Assembly (NCBI RefSeq): GCF_023955655.1
Contig: NZ_JAMXHT010000001.1
Location: 682,001 to 746,000, forward strand
Length of the DNA: 64,000 nt
Reading direction: 5' to 3'
From: Ralstonia soli
GTDB lineage: Bacteria; Pseudomonadota; Gammaproteobacteria; Burkholderiales; Burkholderiaceae
Shown one piece after another: positions 9,801 through 18,975 of this stretch (positions within the stretch are counted from its first letter, which is position 1; each line of letters begins with the position of its first letter). The notes under the pieces are model-generated. The model was given only the letters and a program-made list of their open reading frames with translations, ran no database searches and was not told the DNA's origin. A program made the translations under genes and the position numbers.

Positions 9801-10916
9801 CTGAACGCGACCAACCCCGAGACGATCAACCTGACCCGCAAGGTGATGATCGACTGGGGCTACAAGGCACAGCGTCTGGGCAACGACATCCTGAAGAAAT
9901 TCGCCAAGAAGCAGACCGCGCATCCGCCCGCCACAGTGGGCCGGGCGCCGGTGCGCGAGCAGGTGATCCACTTCATCAACAAGAAGATGCCGGGCAACCT
10001 GCCCAAGAAGACGGCGCGCGCGCTGCTGGACATCGAGGACAACGAGATCGTCCCGATCATCCGCAACCCGAAGACCACCACGCCCGACAGCGAGGCGGTG
10101 TTCTACTTCCCGGGCTGCGGCTCGGAGCGCCTGTTCTCGCAGGTGGGTCTGGCCACGCAGGCGATGCTGTGGGAAGCCGGTGTGCAGACGGTGTTGCCGC
10201 CGGGTTACCTGTGCTGCGGCTATCCGCAGCGCGGCACCGGCCAGTACGACAAGGCCGAGAAGATCGTCACCGACAACCGCGTGCTGTTCCACCGCGTGGC
10301 CAACACGCTCAACTACCTCGACATCAAGACGGTGGTGGTGAGCTGCGGCACGTGCTATGACCAGCTCGCCGGCTATGAATTCGACAAGATCTTCCCGGGC
10401 TGCCGCATCATCGACATCCACGAGTTCCTGCTCGAAAAGGGCATGAAGATCGACGGCGTGCAGGGCGCGCGCTACATGTACCACGATCCCTGCCACACCC
10501 CGATCAAGACGATGGACCCGACCAAGCTGGTCAACCAGCTGATGGGCGGCAACATCGGCGCCGATGGCGAACTGCGCGCGATCGAGAAGAACGACCGCTG
10601 CTGCGGGGAATCCGGCACGCTGGCGGTCACGCGTCCTGACATCTCCACGCAGATCCGCTTCCGCAAGGAAGAGGAGATGAAGAAGGGCGCCGACAAGCTG
10701 CGCACCGATGGCAACGGCCAGGCGTTCAACGGCGACGTGAAGATCCTCACGAGCTGCCCGTCGTGCCTGCAGGGCCTGTCGCGCTACAGCGAGGATGCGT
10801 CGGTGCAGGCCGACTACATCGTGGTTGAAATGGCGCGCCACGTGCTCGGCGAAACCTGGCTGCAGGACTACGTGGCCAAGGCCAACGCCGGTGGCATCGA
10901 GCGGGTGCTGGTGTGA
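6894..10916 (+). CDS. Giant FAD- and Fe-S-dependent dehydrogenase (DUF3683, GlcD-like and GlcF-like modules fused)
   Basis: A 1340-residue probable 2-hydroxyacid or D-lactate-type oxidoreductase. Order of parts: an N-terminal DUF3683 region (about 20-190); a FAD-binding type 4 domain (about 200-400) with [14 protein letters not shown]; a FAD-oxidase C-terminal domain with [15 protein letters not shown] and GEHGIGITK; two 4Fe-4S motifs [11 protein letters not shown] (about 862) and [11 protein letters not shown] (about 924); and two CCG domains (FPGCGSE...[10 protein letters not shown] and YHDPCHTP...RCCGESGT). It thus joins in one chain what GlcD/GlcE/GlcF or Dld/LldEFG supply as subunits. 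The ATG at 6894 is chosen over 6783 because the extra 37 residues are low-quality and the family begins near MNAPLL. A TACAAT box lies at 6826-6831. It overlaps the HIT gene by four bases. Confidence 0.93.
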   Translation: MNAPLLIDAKLTAHDAAPRLREIPYNYTSFSDREIVIRLLGESAWQILSELRAERRTGRSARMLYEVLGDIWVVRRNPYLQDDLLETPKRRQMLIDALNHRLAEIEKRRVADHDSHHDPEGDERASKVEQLVVHARRAVKAFQEEFAQVYDLRRRAQKVLGRVTAKDNIKFDGLSRVSHVTDATDWRVEYPFVVLTPDTEEEIAGIVKGCFELGLTIIPRGGGTGYTGGAVPLTPFSAVINTEKLERLDAVEMTDLPGVDQPVATIYSGAGVVTRRVAEAAEKAGLVFAVDPTSIDASCIGGNVAMNAGGKKAVLWGTALDNLAWWRMVDPDGNWLEVTRLDHNLGKIHDAPMVTFELKWFDGNAPVGAKLLRTDTLTIEGRKFRKEGLGKDVTDKFLAGLPGVQKEGCDGIITSARWILHRMPKSIRTVCLEFFGQARDAIPSIVEIKDYLDAETKKPGGAILAGLEHLDERYLRAVGYATKSKRNAFPKMVLIGDIVGDDDDAVARATSEVIRLANGKSGEGFVAVSPEARKKFWLDRSRTAAIAKHTNAFKINEDVVIPLNRMGEYTDGIERINIELSIKSKLKLVDALLEFFAGSNLPLGRTDDANEIPSAELLEDRVQQAQQLLRATRARWQYLLDHLDTPVATARASLIGLGLGYLAQTIEDRLQSQPDANLFHLLQDRTIRVSWKAEIRAELRKIFNGGEFKPILDEAQAIHKKVLRGRVFVALHMHAGDGNVHTNIPVNSDDYDMLQDAHKAVARIMTLARSLDGVISGEHGIGITKLEFLTDDEIADFAAYKRRVDPHGRFNKGKLLRDVNDPQGLAADLRNAYTPSFGLMGHESIIMQQSDIGAISESIKDCLRCGKCKPVCATHVPRANLLYSPRNKILATSLLIEAFLYEEQTRRGVSVKHWEEFADVGDHCTVCHKCVTPCPVKIDFGDVSMNMRNLLRKMGQKKFNPGTAASMFFLNATNPETINLTRKVMIDWGYKAQRLGNDILKKFAKKQTAHPPATVGRAPVREQVIHFINKKMPGNLPKKTARALLDIEDNEIVPIIRNPKTTTPDSEAVFYFPGCGSERLFSQVGLATQAMLWEAGVQTVLPPGYLCCGYPQRGTGQYDKAEKIVTDNRVLFHRVANTLNYLDIKTVVVSCGTCYDQLAGYEFDKIFPGCRIIDIHEFLLEKGMKIDGVQGARYMYHDPCHTPIKTMDPTKLVNQLMGGNIGADGELRAIEKNDRCCGESGTLAVTRPDISTQIRFRKEEEMKKGADKLRTDGNGQAFNGDVKILTSCPSCLQGLSRYSEDASVQADYIVVEMARHVLGETWLQDYVAKANAGGIERVLV

Positions 10917-11365
10917 CGACCGGCATGACCGGTGAGCGGGCCCCTGGCTGCGCGCTGTGCGAAACCGACGGCGGTGAGCCCGTCTGGCGCAATGCCAGGG
11001 CGCGCGTGGTGCTGGTCGAGCACGCGCGCTTCCCGGGCTTCTGCCGCGTCATCTGGAATGACCACGTCGCCGAGCAGACCGACTTGTCCGACGCCGACCG
11101 ACATTGGCTGATGGAAGTCGTCACCCGTGTCGAGCGTGTGCTGCGTACCGAGCTGGCGCCGGACAAGATCAATCTCGCCAGCTTCGGCAACTTCGTGCCG
11201 CATCTGCACTGGCACGTCATTCCGCGCTACCGGTGGGACACGCATTTCCCGGAAGCCGTGTGGGGCCCTGCGCAGCGTGAGGCGGATGCCGCGCGCATGG
11301 CCGAGATCACGGCCAGGCTGCCGGCGCTGTCGTACGCGCTGCAATCGGCGCTCGCTGACGTCTGA
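10913..11365 (+). CDS. HIT family protein (histidine triad nucleotide hydrolase)
   Basis: A 150-residue cytosolic protein with the histidine triad HLHWHVIPR (His97, 99, 101) that binds and attacks nucleotide alpha-phosphates in HIT hydrolases. An N-terminal CALCETDG resembles the CxxC start of many HIT proteins. The start is GTG at 10913, overlapping the upstream TGA (GTGA), which suggests translational coupling; ATG 10925 is an alternative. The substrate is not predictable. Confidence 0.9.
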   Translation: MTTGMTGERAPGCALCETDGGEPVWRNARARVVLVEHARFPGFCRVIWNDHVAEQTDLSDADRHWLMEVVTRVERVLRTELAPDKINLASFGNFVPHLHWHVIPRYRWDTHFPEAVWGPAQREADAARMAEITARLPALSYALQSALADV

Positions 11366-11462
11366 CCGGTTACCGCCAGTAACGCATCGCCACGACCCTG
11401 CGCGGAACCCCCACGGCGCGCAGGCCGTCAGATTCTTTTTCTGTCGTGCTACAGCCACCGCC

Positions 11463-13307
11463 ATGACGACACCGCGCACCGCCGCCACGCCCGATTCCCA
11501 CAAGGATTCCATCGCCGAGCTGAATGTTCACCACGGCCGTCTGAACCTGTCAGAGACGTGGCAGCTTATCAAGCCGTTCTGGGTGTCTGAGGTCCGTTAC
11601 AAGGCGTGGGGGCTGCTGGCGCTGGTGGTCGCGCTCAGCCTGTTCGTGGTCTACATGAACGTGCTCTTCACCGACTGGAACCGGCTCTTCTATAACGCGC
11701 TGGAACAGAAGGACAAGGCCGAGTTCTGGCACCAGCTCGGGCGCTTTTCGTGGATTGCGGCGCTGATCATCATCGCGTCCGTGCTGCGGCAGTACTACAC
11801 GATGATGCTGCGCATGCGCTGGCGGACGTGGATCACCGGCAGTTTCGTCGACAGTTGGCTCGGCAAGCAGGCGTTCTATCGTCTGGAGCAGACGCACACC
11901 GCCGACAACCCCGACCAGCGGATCGCCGACGACCTGCGCAACTTCACCGATGCCACGCTCACGCTGGCGCTGGGCTTTCTCAACGCGGCGGTCACGCTGG
12001 TGTCGTTCTTCGGGATCCTGTGGGCGGTATCGGGACCGCTGGCCTTCGCGCTGGGCGGGCATGACTTCGTCATCCCCGGTTACATGGTGTGGTTCGCGCT
12101 GCTGTACTCGGTGCTGGGCTCGGTCATCATCCACTTCGTTGGGCGACCGCTGATCGGGCTGTCGTTCCAGCAGGAGCGCTACGAGGCGTATTTCCGTTTC
12201 CTGCTCGTGCGCGTGCGCGAGAACAGCGAGAGCATCGCCCTGTACCGCGGCGAGCCCACCGAGAAGGCGATCCTGCGCGGCCGCTTCGAGCGCATCCGCG
12301 CCAACTGGGATCAGTTGATGGACTACACGCGGCGCCTGAACTTCGCCAGTTCGGGCTATGCGCAGTTCGCGATCATCTTTCCGTTCCTGGTGTCGGCGCC
12401 GCGCTACTTTGGCGGCACGCTCACACTGGGCGGCATGATGCAGGTGGCCACGGCGTTCGGGCAGGTGCAGGGCGCGATGTCGTGGTTTGTCGACAACTAC
12501 AGCACGCTGGTGAGCTGGAAGGCCTCCACCAACCGTCTGATCGAATTCCAGCGTGCCATGCGCGCCGCCGAGCGCGAGGAAGAACACCGCGCCGGCGTGC
12601 GTGACGTTGAAGTCGAAACCGTCGCCGTGCCCGCCATCGAGGCCCACGACCTCGCCCTCAACTTGCCGAATCGCCAGCCCGAAGACCTGCTGGTCGAGCC
12701 CTTCGACATGACCCTCGCGCGCGGCGAACGCGTGCTCGTCAACGGCCCGTCGGGCTGCGGCAAAAGCACGCTGGTGCGCGCCGTGGCCGGCATCTGGCCG
12801 TACGGCAGCGGCCGCATCGAGATTCCGGACGACGCCCGCGTGCTGTTCCTGCCGCAGCGCAGCTATCTGCCGTCGGGCACGCTGGCCGATGCGTTGTCGT
12901 ATCCGGATCTGGCCACCCAGTACACCGCTGAGCGCCTGGCCCAGGTACTGATCGCGTGCCGCCTGCCGGCACTGGTCGACCTGCTGGACGAGGTCAGCAA
13001 CTGGAGCCTGCGTCTGTCCCCCGGTGAGCAGCAGCGGCTGGCCTTCGCACGCGCGTTGCTGCAGCGTCCCGACTACCTGTTCCTCGACGAGGCCACCAGC
13101 GCACTCGACGAAGACACCGAGGCGTTCATGTACAGCCTGATGCTCGAATCGATGCCCCATGTCACCATCGTCAGCGTGGCGCACCGCAGCACCGTGGCGC
13201 GGTTCCACCATCGCCGCCTGCGCTACATCCCAGAGGGCGACCCGTTGACTGCGGTAAGCTATCGGGTGGTGGAAGAGCCGGCACACGTAGCGCTGGCGGC
13301 TTCCTGA
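11463..13307 (+). CDS. SbmA/YddA-type ABC transporter, permease fused to ATPase
   Basis: A 614-residue inner-membrane half-transporter. The first about 370 residues form an ABC_membrane_2 domain with about five or six helices and the family signature DNPDQRIADDLRNFTD, followed by VSAPRYFGGTLTLGGMMQ. The C-terminal ATPase (about 400-590) has Walker A GPSGCGKST, signature LSPGEQQRLAFARAL and Walker B YLFLDEATSALDE, with the switch His in SVAHRST. SbmA/BacA relatives move peptides or cobalamin-like compounds; the fused ATPase form (YddA-like) has no agreed substrate. The frame is open upstream, but the ATG at 11463 gives the natural N-terminus MTTPRTAATP. Confidence 0.92.
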   Translation: MTTPRTAATPDSHKDSIAELNVHHGRLNLSETWQLIKPFWVSEVRYKAWGLLALVVALSLFVVYMNVLFTDWNRLFYNALEQKDKAEFWHQLGRFSWIAALIIIASVLRQYYTMMLRMRWRTWITGSFVDSWLGKQAFYRLEQTHTADNPDQRIADDLRNFTDATLTLALGFLNAAVTLVSFFGILWAVSGPLAFALGGHDFVIPGYMVWFALLYSVLGSVIIHFVGRPLIGLSFQQERYEAYFRFLLVRVRENSESIALYRGEPTEKAILRGRFERIRANWDQLMDYTRRLNFASSGYAQFAIIFPFLVSAPRYFGGTLTLGGMMQVATAFGQVQGAMSWFVDNYSTLVSWKASTNRLIEFQRAMRAAEREEEHRAGVRDVEVETVAVPAIEAHDLALNLPNRQPEDLLVEPFDMTLARGERVLVNGPSGCGKSTLVRAVAGIWPYGSGRIEIPDDARVLFLPQRSYLPSGTLADALSYPDLATQYTAERLAQVLIACRLPALVDLLDEVSNWSLRLSPGEQQRLAFARALLQRPDYLFLDEATSALDEDTEAFMYSLMLESMPHVTIVSVAHRSTVARFHHRRLRYIPEGDPLTAVSYRVVEEPAHVALAAS

Positions 13308-13342
13308 AGCGCAGTTTTGACGCAATCAACGAGACGTTTTTC

Positions 13343-13759
13343 ATGGCCGGACTTTCCGCCGACACCCCGCACCCGACTGGCTTGACCGTGCACACGCAAT
13401 CGCGTGTGCTGGAGATCGCCTTTGCCGATGGCAAGCAGTTCCGCCTGCCGTTTGAATACTTGCGTGTGCTGTCGCCGTCGGCCGAAGTGCAGGGGCATGG
13501 GCCGGGGCAGGAGGTGCTGCAGACCGGCAAGCGCGAGGTGGGCATCGTCGGCGTCGAGCCGGTGGGCAATTACGCGATCCGGCCGCTGTTCTCCGATGGT
13601 CACGATTCCGGTATCTACGATTGGGCCTACCTGTATCGCCTGGGCGTCGAGCACGACGCGCTGTGGCAGGGCTATCTCGATCGTCTTGCCGCCTCGGGCC
13701 TCGACCGTGACGCCCCGATGGCTGCCAACGGCGGCCACGCCTGCGGCCACAGCCACTGA
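13343..13759 (+). CDS. DUF971 / gamma-butyrobetaine hydroxylase-like N-terminal domain protein
   Basis: A 138-residue stand-alone DUF971 protein with typical stretches [20 protein letters not shown] and [25 protein letters not shown]. In eukaryotes the domain is the N-terminal zinc-binding part of gamma-butyrobetaine/trimethyllysine hydroxylases; alone in bacteria its role is unclear, with links to Fe-S cluster work suggested. The C-terminus is His/Cys-rich (GGHACGHSH) and could bind a metal. It lies directly upstream of ubiE (52-base gap), an order I recall as recurrent in beta-proteobacteria. Confidence 0.88.
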   Translation: MAGLSADTPHPTGLTVHTQSRVLEIAFADGKQFRLPFEYLRVLSPSAEVQGHGPGQEVLQTGKREVGIVGVEPVGNYAIRPLFSDGHDSGIYDWAYLYRLGVEHDALWQGYLDRLAASGLDRDAPMAANGGHACGHSH

Positions 13760-13811
13760 TTCCCGATTCACTTCGCGGCGCGCATGCGCCGCATCCGTAT
13801 CCCTTTCTGTC

Positions 13812-14543
13812 ATGAGCCAAACCCACTTCGGATTCCAGCAGGTCGATGAGCAGGAAAAGGCCGGCAAGGTCGCCGGCGTGTTCCACTCCGTCGCCAGCAA
13901 GTACGACGTGATGAACGACCTGATGTCCGGCGGCATGCACCGGCTCTGGAAGATGTTCACCATCGCCCAGGCCGCGGTGCGCCCGGGATACAAGGTGCTC
14001 GACATTGCCGGCGGCACGGGTGATCTGGCCAAGGCCTTTGCGCGCCAGGCCGGCCCTACAGGCGAGGTGTGGCTGACCGACATCAATGAGTCGATGCTGC
14101 GCGTCGGCCGCGATCGCCTGCTCGACGCTGGCGTGCTCACCCCCACCGCGCTGTGCGATGCCGAGCACATTCCCTTTCCAGATGCTTACTTCGACGTAGT
14201 GACAGTGGCATTCGGCTTGCGCAACATGACGCACAAGGATCGCGCGCTCGCCGAGATGCGCCGCGTGGTGAAACCGGGCGGCAAGGTGATGGTGCTGGAA
14301 TTCTCCAAGGTCTGGCAGCCGCTGGAGAAGGCCTACGACGTGTACTCGTTCAAGGTGCTGCCGTGGCTGGGCAGCAAGGTGGCGGGCGACGCCGAGAGTT
14401 ACCGCTATCTGGCCGAGTCCATTCGCATGCATCCGGATCAGGAAACGCTCAAGCAGATGATGGAACAGGCCGGATTGGATTCGGTCGAATACTTCAACCT
14501 GACGGCGGGTGTTGTTGCACTGCACGTCGGTCGCCGCCTCTGA
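13812..14543 (+). CDS. ubiE: UbiE, ubiquinone/menaquinone C-methyltransferase
   Basis: SAM-dependent methyltransferase (243 residues) that C-methylates 2-methoxy-6-polyprenyl-1,4-benzoquinol in ubiquinone synthesis. The SAM site appears as [15 protein letters not shown] (motif I); the family signatures are [23 protein letters not shown] near the N-terminus and [24 protein letters not shown] and [18 protein letters not shown] later. The ATG at 13812 ([10 protein letters not shown]) is chosen over longer in-frame starts that would overlap the DUF971 gene. Two further ubiquinone genes, ubiJ and ubiB, follow within 4 kb. Confidence 0.96.
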   Translation: MSQTHFGFQQVDEQEKAGKVAGVFHSVASKYDVMNDLMSGGMHRLWKMFTIAQAAVRPGYKVLDIAGGTGDLAKAFARQAGPTGEVWLTDINESMLRVGRDRLLDAGVLTPTALCDAEHIPFPDAYFDVVTVAFGLRNMTHKDRALAEMRRVVKPGGKVMVLEFSKVWQPLEKAYDVYSFKVLPWLGSKVAGDAESYRYLAESIRMHPDQETLKQMMEQAGLDSVEYFNLTAGVVALHVGRRL

Positions 14544-14680
14544 GCTGTTTTCGGTCCACCGGATGGGCGATGCAGCACGCTGCGACCGTATGTCACGATC
14601 CGGCCATGATCCTTCACATTGAATTTCGGCGTTGACGTCTTCATCTAATGGCGTCACTGCCTATTGGAGAGAAGACAGCG

Positions 14681-15721
14681 ATGAGTTTGCATTGGGGTGG
14701 AAAATTGATGGCGGGCGCGCTGGTCGCGACGCTCGCATTCGGCACGGCGCTGGACGCCAACGCCAAGCGCATGGGCGGCAGCCGCAGCGTCGGCAAGCAG
14801 TCGTCCACCGTGACGCAGCGCCAACAGACGCCGCCGGCCACGACGCCGTCTCCCACGCAGCAAGCTGCACCGGCTGCACAGCCGTCGCCGGCGGCCCCAG
14901 CTCCGGGTGCTCCCGCCGCAAAGCCTGGGCGTAACTGGGGCGGCATGCTGGGGGGCTTGGCTGCCGGTCTGGGCCTGGGTTACCTGCTGTCCAAGTTCGG
15001 TCTGGGTGCGGGCCTCGCTTCGTTCCTGTCGAACCTGATCCTGATTGCGCTGATCGCCTTTGTTGTAATGTGGATCATCCGCAAGGTGCGCGGCAGCCGT
15101 CCGCAAGGTCCGGCTTACGCCACGGGTGGTCCGTCGCTGGGTGCTGGCCGCGAGCCGTATGTGCCGCAACCCGCAGCACCGGCTCCGCAGGCCGCCGCAC
15201 CGGCCGCTTCGGCGCTCAACACTGGCAATACGTCGGGCCTGGGCGCCGGCGCTCCGACCGCTGCGCAATCCTGGAACCTGGGTGGCCCGGCCGAACCGGC
15301 TGTCAACGCGCAGCCTGGCGCAGCCGCGCCGCAGCGCCCGTGGGGCGTGCCTGCCGACTTCGACACGCAAGCGTTCCTGCGCAACGCCAAGGTGTACTTC
15401 ATCCGCCTGCAAGCCGCATGGGATGCCGGCAATCTGAATGACATCCGCGAGTTCACCACGCCTGAGATGTTCGCCGAGATCAAGATGGACCTCGCCGACC
15501 GTGGTACCACGCCCAACAAGACCGATGTCGTTTCGGTCGAGGCGGAAATGCTCGGCATCGAGACGCAGGCGAGCGAATACCTGGCGAGCGTGCGCTTCTC
15601 AGGCATGATCCGCGAAGAAGCCAACGCACCGGCACAGCCGTTTGCCGAGGTATGGAACCTGTCCAAGCCCACGCAGGGCGCGGGTGGCTGGGTGCTGGCA
15701 GGTATCCAGCAGTTGCAGTGA
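14681..15721 (+). CDS. Tim44-like domain protein, secreted or membrane-anchored
   Basis: A 346-residue protein with a signal peptide (MAGALVATLAFGTALDANA), an Arg/Ser segment, a Pro/Ala/Gln-rich low-complexity linker, a Gly-rich hydrophobic pair (LGGLAAGLGLGYLLSKFGLG and FLSNLILIALIAFVVMWIIR, about 88-140), a second Pro/Ala linker and a C-terminal Tim44-like domain (about 225-346; AFLRNAKVYFIRLQAAWDAG, FTTPEMFAEI, RFSGMIRE). In mitochondria Tim44 recruits Hsp70 to the import channel; the bacterial role is unknown. The start at 14681 is preferred because GGAGAG lies about nine bases upstream and it gives the better signal peptide; ATG 14648 is in frame. A strong terminator follows. Confidence 0.85.
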   Translation: MSLHWGGKLMAGALVATLAFGTALDANAKRMGGSRSVGKQSSTVTQRQQTPPATTPSPTQQAAPAAQPSPAAPAPGAPAAKPGRNWGGMLGGLAAGLGLGYLLSKFGLGAGLASFLSNLILIALIAFVVMWIIRKVRGSRPQGPAYATGGPSLGAGREPYVPQPAAPAPQAAAPAASALNTGNTSGLGAGAPTAAQSWNLGGPAEPAVNAQPGAAAPQRPWGVPADFDTQAFLRNAKVYFIRLQAAWDAGNLNDIREFTTPEMFAEIKMDLADRGTTPNKTDVVSVEAEMLGIETQASEYLASVRFSGMIREEANAPAQPFAEVWNLSKPTQGAGGWVLAGIQQLQ

Positions 15722-15777
15722 TACGGTAACCACTGGAAGCGGCGCAAAACGGCCGTTTCAGCATTCCCCGTAAAATA

Positions 15778-15807
15778 GGGCCCGACCGTCCGGTTCGGGC
15801 CCTTTTT
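15778..15807 (+). terminator. Intrinsic terminator after the Tim44-like gene
   Basis: An interrupted GC stem (GGGCCCG with inner ACCG/CGGT against CGGGCCC) is followed by TTTTTCTT. It separates the Tim44-like gene from ubiJ. Confidence 0.85.
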
Positions 15808-15857
15808 CTTGTCCGCTGGCCAGCCGGCTTCTTGCTGCTTTTGCGCACCCTCACCGC

Positions 15858-16511
15858 ATGTCTTTGACAGCCACTTTGTCTCCGTTTCCGCTTGTGCTGA
15901 TGCAGCCGCTGCTGCTCGCGCTCAATCATCTGCTGCGCCAGGAACCCTGGGCGCAGGAGACGCTGCGCCCTTTCTCCGGCCGTGTGGCGCGCTTCGATCT
16001 GGCACCGATGTCGATGACGCTGCAGGTGGACGCTGCAGGCCTGGTGAGCGCGCCTGACGCCGACGCCGAGCCCGCGGTGACCGTGGTGGTGCCGCTCGCG
16101 GCCGCGGCCAGCGATTACGCCACGGGCGGGCAGGCTGCCGTGCTCAAGCACGTGCGTATCGAAGGAGAGGCCGAGTTTGCCAACGTGCTGTCGACACTGC
16201 TGCGCAACCTGCGCTGGGATGCGGCGGAAGACCTCTCGCGCGTGTTCGGCGACGTGATCGCGCAGCGCATGGTGAGCGGCGCACAGGCCGCCCGCACGGA
16301 AGCCACGCGTGTCGGCCGTTCACTGGCGGAGTCGGTGGCGTCGTACCTGACCGATGAGCAGCCCACGCTTGTGCGCCACGCGCGCCTTGCGCAATTTGCC
16401 GCCGACGTGGCTGCGTTGCGCGATGCCGAAGCGCGTCTGGCCAAGCGCCTGGAGCGGCTCGAAAAGCGCCCGCGCGCCCATCAGGCCGCACGTCGGAGTG
16501 AATCGGCATGA
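15858..16511 (+). CDS. ubiJ: UbiJ, ubiquinone biosynthesis accessory factor (SCP2-like)
   Basis: A 217-residue protein of the UbiJ (YigP) family, which with UbiK scaffolds the soluble ubiquinone-synthesis complex and may bind the lipid intermediates. The N-terminal about 125 residues look like an SCP2 lipid-binding domain ([43 protein letters not shown]); [19 protein letters not shown] is typical of the family. The C-terminus (about 180-210) is a charged coiled coil. It overlaps ubiB by ATGA and sits in the same order as E. coli ubiE-ubiJ-ubiB, with one extra gene between ubiE and ubiJ. Confidence 0.9.
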   Translation: MSLTATLSPFPLVLMQPLLLALNHLLRQEPWAQETLRPFSGRVARFDLAPMSMTLQVDAAGLVSAPDADAEPAVTVVVPLAAAASDYATGGQAAVLKHVRIEGEAEFANVLSTLLRNLRWDAAEDLSRVFGDVIAQRMVSGAQAARTEATRVGRSLAESVASYLTDEQPTLVRHARLAQFAADVAALRDAEARLAKRLERLEKRPRAHQAARRSESA

Positions 16512-18085
16512 CGCGCTTCTTCCGGCTGGGCAAGATTATTTTCGTCATCCTGTATTACGGGCTCGACCAGCTCGCGCTGTCGGGCTTCAAGAGCCGCCGT
16601 ATCCGGGCGCTGGTCTGGCTGCTGACGCTGGGCCGCAAGCCGAAGCGCCCGCGTGGTGAGCGGCTGCGCCTGGCGCTTGAGCAGCTCGGGCCCATCTTCG
16701 TCAAGTTCGGCCAGGTGCTGTCGACGCGCCGCGACTTGCTGCCGCCCGACGTGGCCGACGAGTTGGCCAAACTGCAGGACCGCGTGCCGCCGTTCGACCC
16801 GAAGGTGGCGGCGGCGATTGTCGAGAAATCGTTGGGCAAACCGTTGTCGGCGTTGTTCCATCGGTTCGACCATCACCCGGTAGCGAGCGCGTCGATTGCA
16901 CAGGTGCACTTCGCCACGCTGCGCGGCGGCCCGTGCGATGGCCGCGAAGTGGCGGTGAAGGTGCTGCGCCCGGGCATGCTGCCCGTGATCGACAGCGACC
17001 TCGCGCTCATGCGCGACCTGGCCACGTGGATGGAAAAGCTGTGGCCGGACGCCCGCCGCCTGAAGCCGCGCGAGGTGGTCGCCGAGTTCGACAAGTATCT
17101 GCACGACGAGCTCGACCTGATGCGCGAGGCAGCCAACGCCAGCCAGCTGCGCCGCAACTTTGCCAAATCCGACTTGCTGCTGGTGCCGGAGGTGTTCTGG
17201 GATTGGTGCACCTCCGACGTGTTCGTGATGGAGCGCATGCACGGCGTGCGCATCTCACACACGGAAGAGCTGCGCGCCGCCGGCGTCGACATGCACAAGC
17301 TCGCGCGCGACGGCGTGGAGATCTTCTTCACGCAGGTGTTCCGCGACGGCTTTTTCCACGCCGACATGCACCCCGGCAACATCCTCGTGAGCGTGGCGCC
17401 CGAGACACTCGGCCGCTATATCGCGCTGGATTTTGGCATCGTCGGGGCGCTGTCGGAGTTCGACAAGAACTACCTCGCGCAGAACTTCCTGGCATTTTTC
17501 CAGCGCGACTACCACCGCGTGGCGGTGCTGCACATCGAATCCGGCTGGGCGCCGGAAGAGACGCGCGTGGAAGAGCTCGAAGGCGCCATCCGCGCATGCT
17601 GCGAACCTTACTTCGATCGGCCGCTGGGCGAGATCTCGCTGGGCCTGGTGCTGATGCGTCTGTTCCAGACCTCACGCCGCTTCAACGTGGAAGTGCAGCC
17701 GCAGCTCGTGCTGCTGCAAAAAACGTTGCTCAACGTGGAGGGCCTGGGCCGCCAGCTCGACCCGGACCTGGACCTGTGGAAGACGGCCAAGCCGTTCCTT
17801 GAGCGCTGGATGCACGAACAGATCGGCTGGCGTGGCTTTGTGGAGCGCTTGAAGGTCGAAGCGCCGCAGTGGGCCAACAAGCTGCCGGACTTCCCGCGCC
17901 TGGTGCACCAGATTCTGGATCGGCACGCGCGCGATGACAGCAATGCCCAGACCGCCGCGCTGACCGCGCTGCTCGCCGAGCAACGTCGGACGAACCGGCT
18001 GCTGTCGGCGGCATTGCTGTTCATCGGCGGGTTTGCGGTCGGCATCATCGCGACGCACGTGCTGGCCTGGATGGCCCGCTACTGA
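16508..18085 (+). CDS. ubiB: UbiB, ubiquinone biosynthesis kinase-like ATPase
   Basis: A 525-residue member of the atypical ADCK/ABC1 kinase-like family, needed for ubiquinone biosynthesis and thought to extract or present lipid intermediates using ATP. Signature KxGQ motif: [17 protein letters not shown] (about 65-80); [13 protein letters not shown] replaces the usual P-loop; catalytic ADMHPGN and metal-binding LDFGIVG are present. Two C-terminal transmembrane helices (about 497-523) anchor it in the inner membrane, as in E. coli UbiB. The start overlaps the ubiJ stop. Confidence 0.95.
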   Translation: MTRFFRLGKIIFVILYYGLDQLALSGFKSRRIRALVWLLTLGRKPKRPRGERLRLALEQLGPIFVKFGQVLSTRRDLLPPDVADELAKLQDRVPPFDPKVAAAIVEKSLGKPLSALFHRFDHHPVASASIAQVHFATLRGGPCDGREVAVKVLRPGMLPVIDSDLALMRDLATWMEKLWPDARRLKPREVVAEFDKYLHDELDLMREAANASQLRRNFAKSDLLLVPEVFWDWCTSDVFVMERMHGVRISHTEELRAAGVDMHKLARDGVEIFFTQVFRDGFFHADMHPGNILVSVAPETLGRYIALDFGIVGALSEFDKNYLAQNFLAFFQRDYHRVAVLHIESGWAPEETRVEELEGAIRACCEPYFDRPLGEISLGLVLMRLFQTSRRFNVEVQPQLVLLQKTLLNVEGLGRQLDPDLDLWKTAKPFLERWMHEQIGWRGFVERLKVEAPQWANKLPDFPRLVHQILDRHARDDSNAQTAALTALLAEQRRTNRLLSAALLFIGGFAVGIIATHVLAWMARY

Positions 18086-18108
18086 TCGCTCGATACCACC
18101 CGAACACC

Positions 18109-18738
18109 ATGCCCGACCAGCCCGTTTTTCAATCCCGCGATGCCGCCGACCCCGCCTTCTGGGATGAGCGCTTCAACCGCGAACACACGCCCTGGGATGC
18201 CCATGGTGTACCCGAAGCGTTCCGGCGGTTTTGCGAGGCGCAGCCTGCGCCGCTTTCCACGCTGATCCCCGGTTGCGGCAACGCCTACGAGGCCGGTTGG
18301 CTGGCCGAGCGCGGCTGGCCCGTCACCGCGATCGATTTTGCGCCGAGCGCCGTGGCCTCCGCCAAGGCCGTGCTCGGCCCACACGCTGACGTGGTGGCGC
18401 TGGCGGATTTCTTCCGCTTTGCGCCGGAGCGTCCGGTGCAATGGATTTACGAACGCGCCTTTCTTTGCGCGATGCCGCGCCGCCTCTGGCCGAACTACGC
18501 CGCGCAGGTGGCAAAACTGCTGCCACCGGGCGGGCTGCTGGCGGGCTTCTTTGCCGTGGTCGAGGGCCGTGAGGCCGTACCCAAGGGGCCGCCGTTCGAG
18601 ACCACCCAGCCGGAGCTGGATGCGCTGCTCTCGCCAGCTTTCGAGCGCATCAGCGACACGCCGATTGCCGAGACCGATTCGATCCCCGTCTTTGCCGGGC
18701 GCGAGCGCTGGCAGGTCTGGCGCCGACGCGACGCCTGA
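18109..18738 (+). CDS. Thiopurine S-methyltransferase-family SAM methyltransferase
   Basis: A 209-residue cytosolic methyltransferase. The beginning FWDERFNREHTPWD and the SAM-binding LIPGCGNAYEAGWLAERG, VTAIDFAPSAV and YERAFLCAMP stretches are those of the TPMT/UPF0026 family. Bacterial members methylate thiopurines, or selenium and tellurium compounds; the true substrate here is unknown. It begins 24 bases after ubiB on the same strand and may be co-transcribed with it. Confidence 0.85.
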   Translation: MPDQPVFQSRDAADPAFWDERFNREHTPWDAHGVPEAFRRFCEAQPAPLSTLIPGCGNAYEAGWLAERGWPVTAIDFAPSAVASAKAVLGPHADVVALADFFRFAPERPVQWIYERAFLCAMPRRLWPNYAAQVAKLLPPGGLLAGFFAVVEGREAVPKGPPFETTQPELDALLSPAFERISDTPIAETDSIPVFAGRERWQVWRRRDA

Positions 18739-18894
18739 TTTGCGTGGGCGATTGCGGCCAGTGTTGGTGCAAAGCAACATCGGCCGCCGCCCCGAAAAAG
18801 CCTGTGGACGCCCGTTGCGGGCCGTTGCCTAAAAAAGCGGCAATGTGTGCGGCATTCGTGGTCGCATCGATGCCCCGGCGCGAGGGCCCGTCGC

Positions 18895-18900
18895 TATAAT
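18895..18900 (+). promoter_or_regulatory. Candidate -10 box upstream of the sodium:solute symporter
   Basis: An exact TATAAT lies 75 bases before the symporter ATG in the 237-bp gap after the methyltransferase gene. No good -35 is visible 16-18 bp upstream, so this is tentative. Confidence 0.35.
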
Positions 18901-18975
18901 CGCGCCACTTCGCCCGGCGCCCTGGAGGCCCAAGCCGGGCCGCCACGGGGTTTTCCAGCTTCTTTCCGCGCTGCC

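Noticed and set aside
6807-10841. 1344-codon open frame on the minus strand opposite the giant dehydrogenase
   Set aside because: It is a shadow of a strongly biased GC-rich gene: the protein is His/Arg/Ala/Val-rich without motifs, whereas the plus frame has complete FAD and Fe-S signatures.
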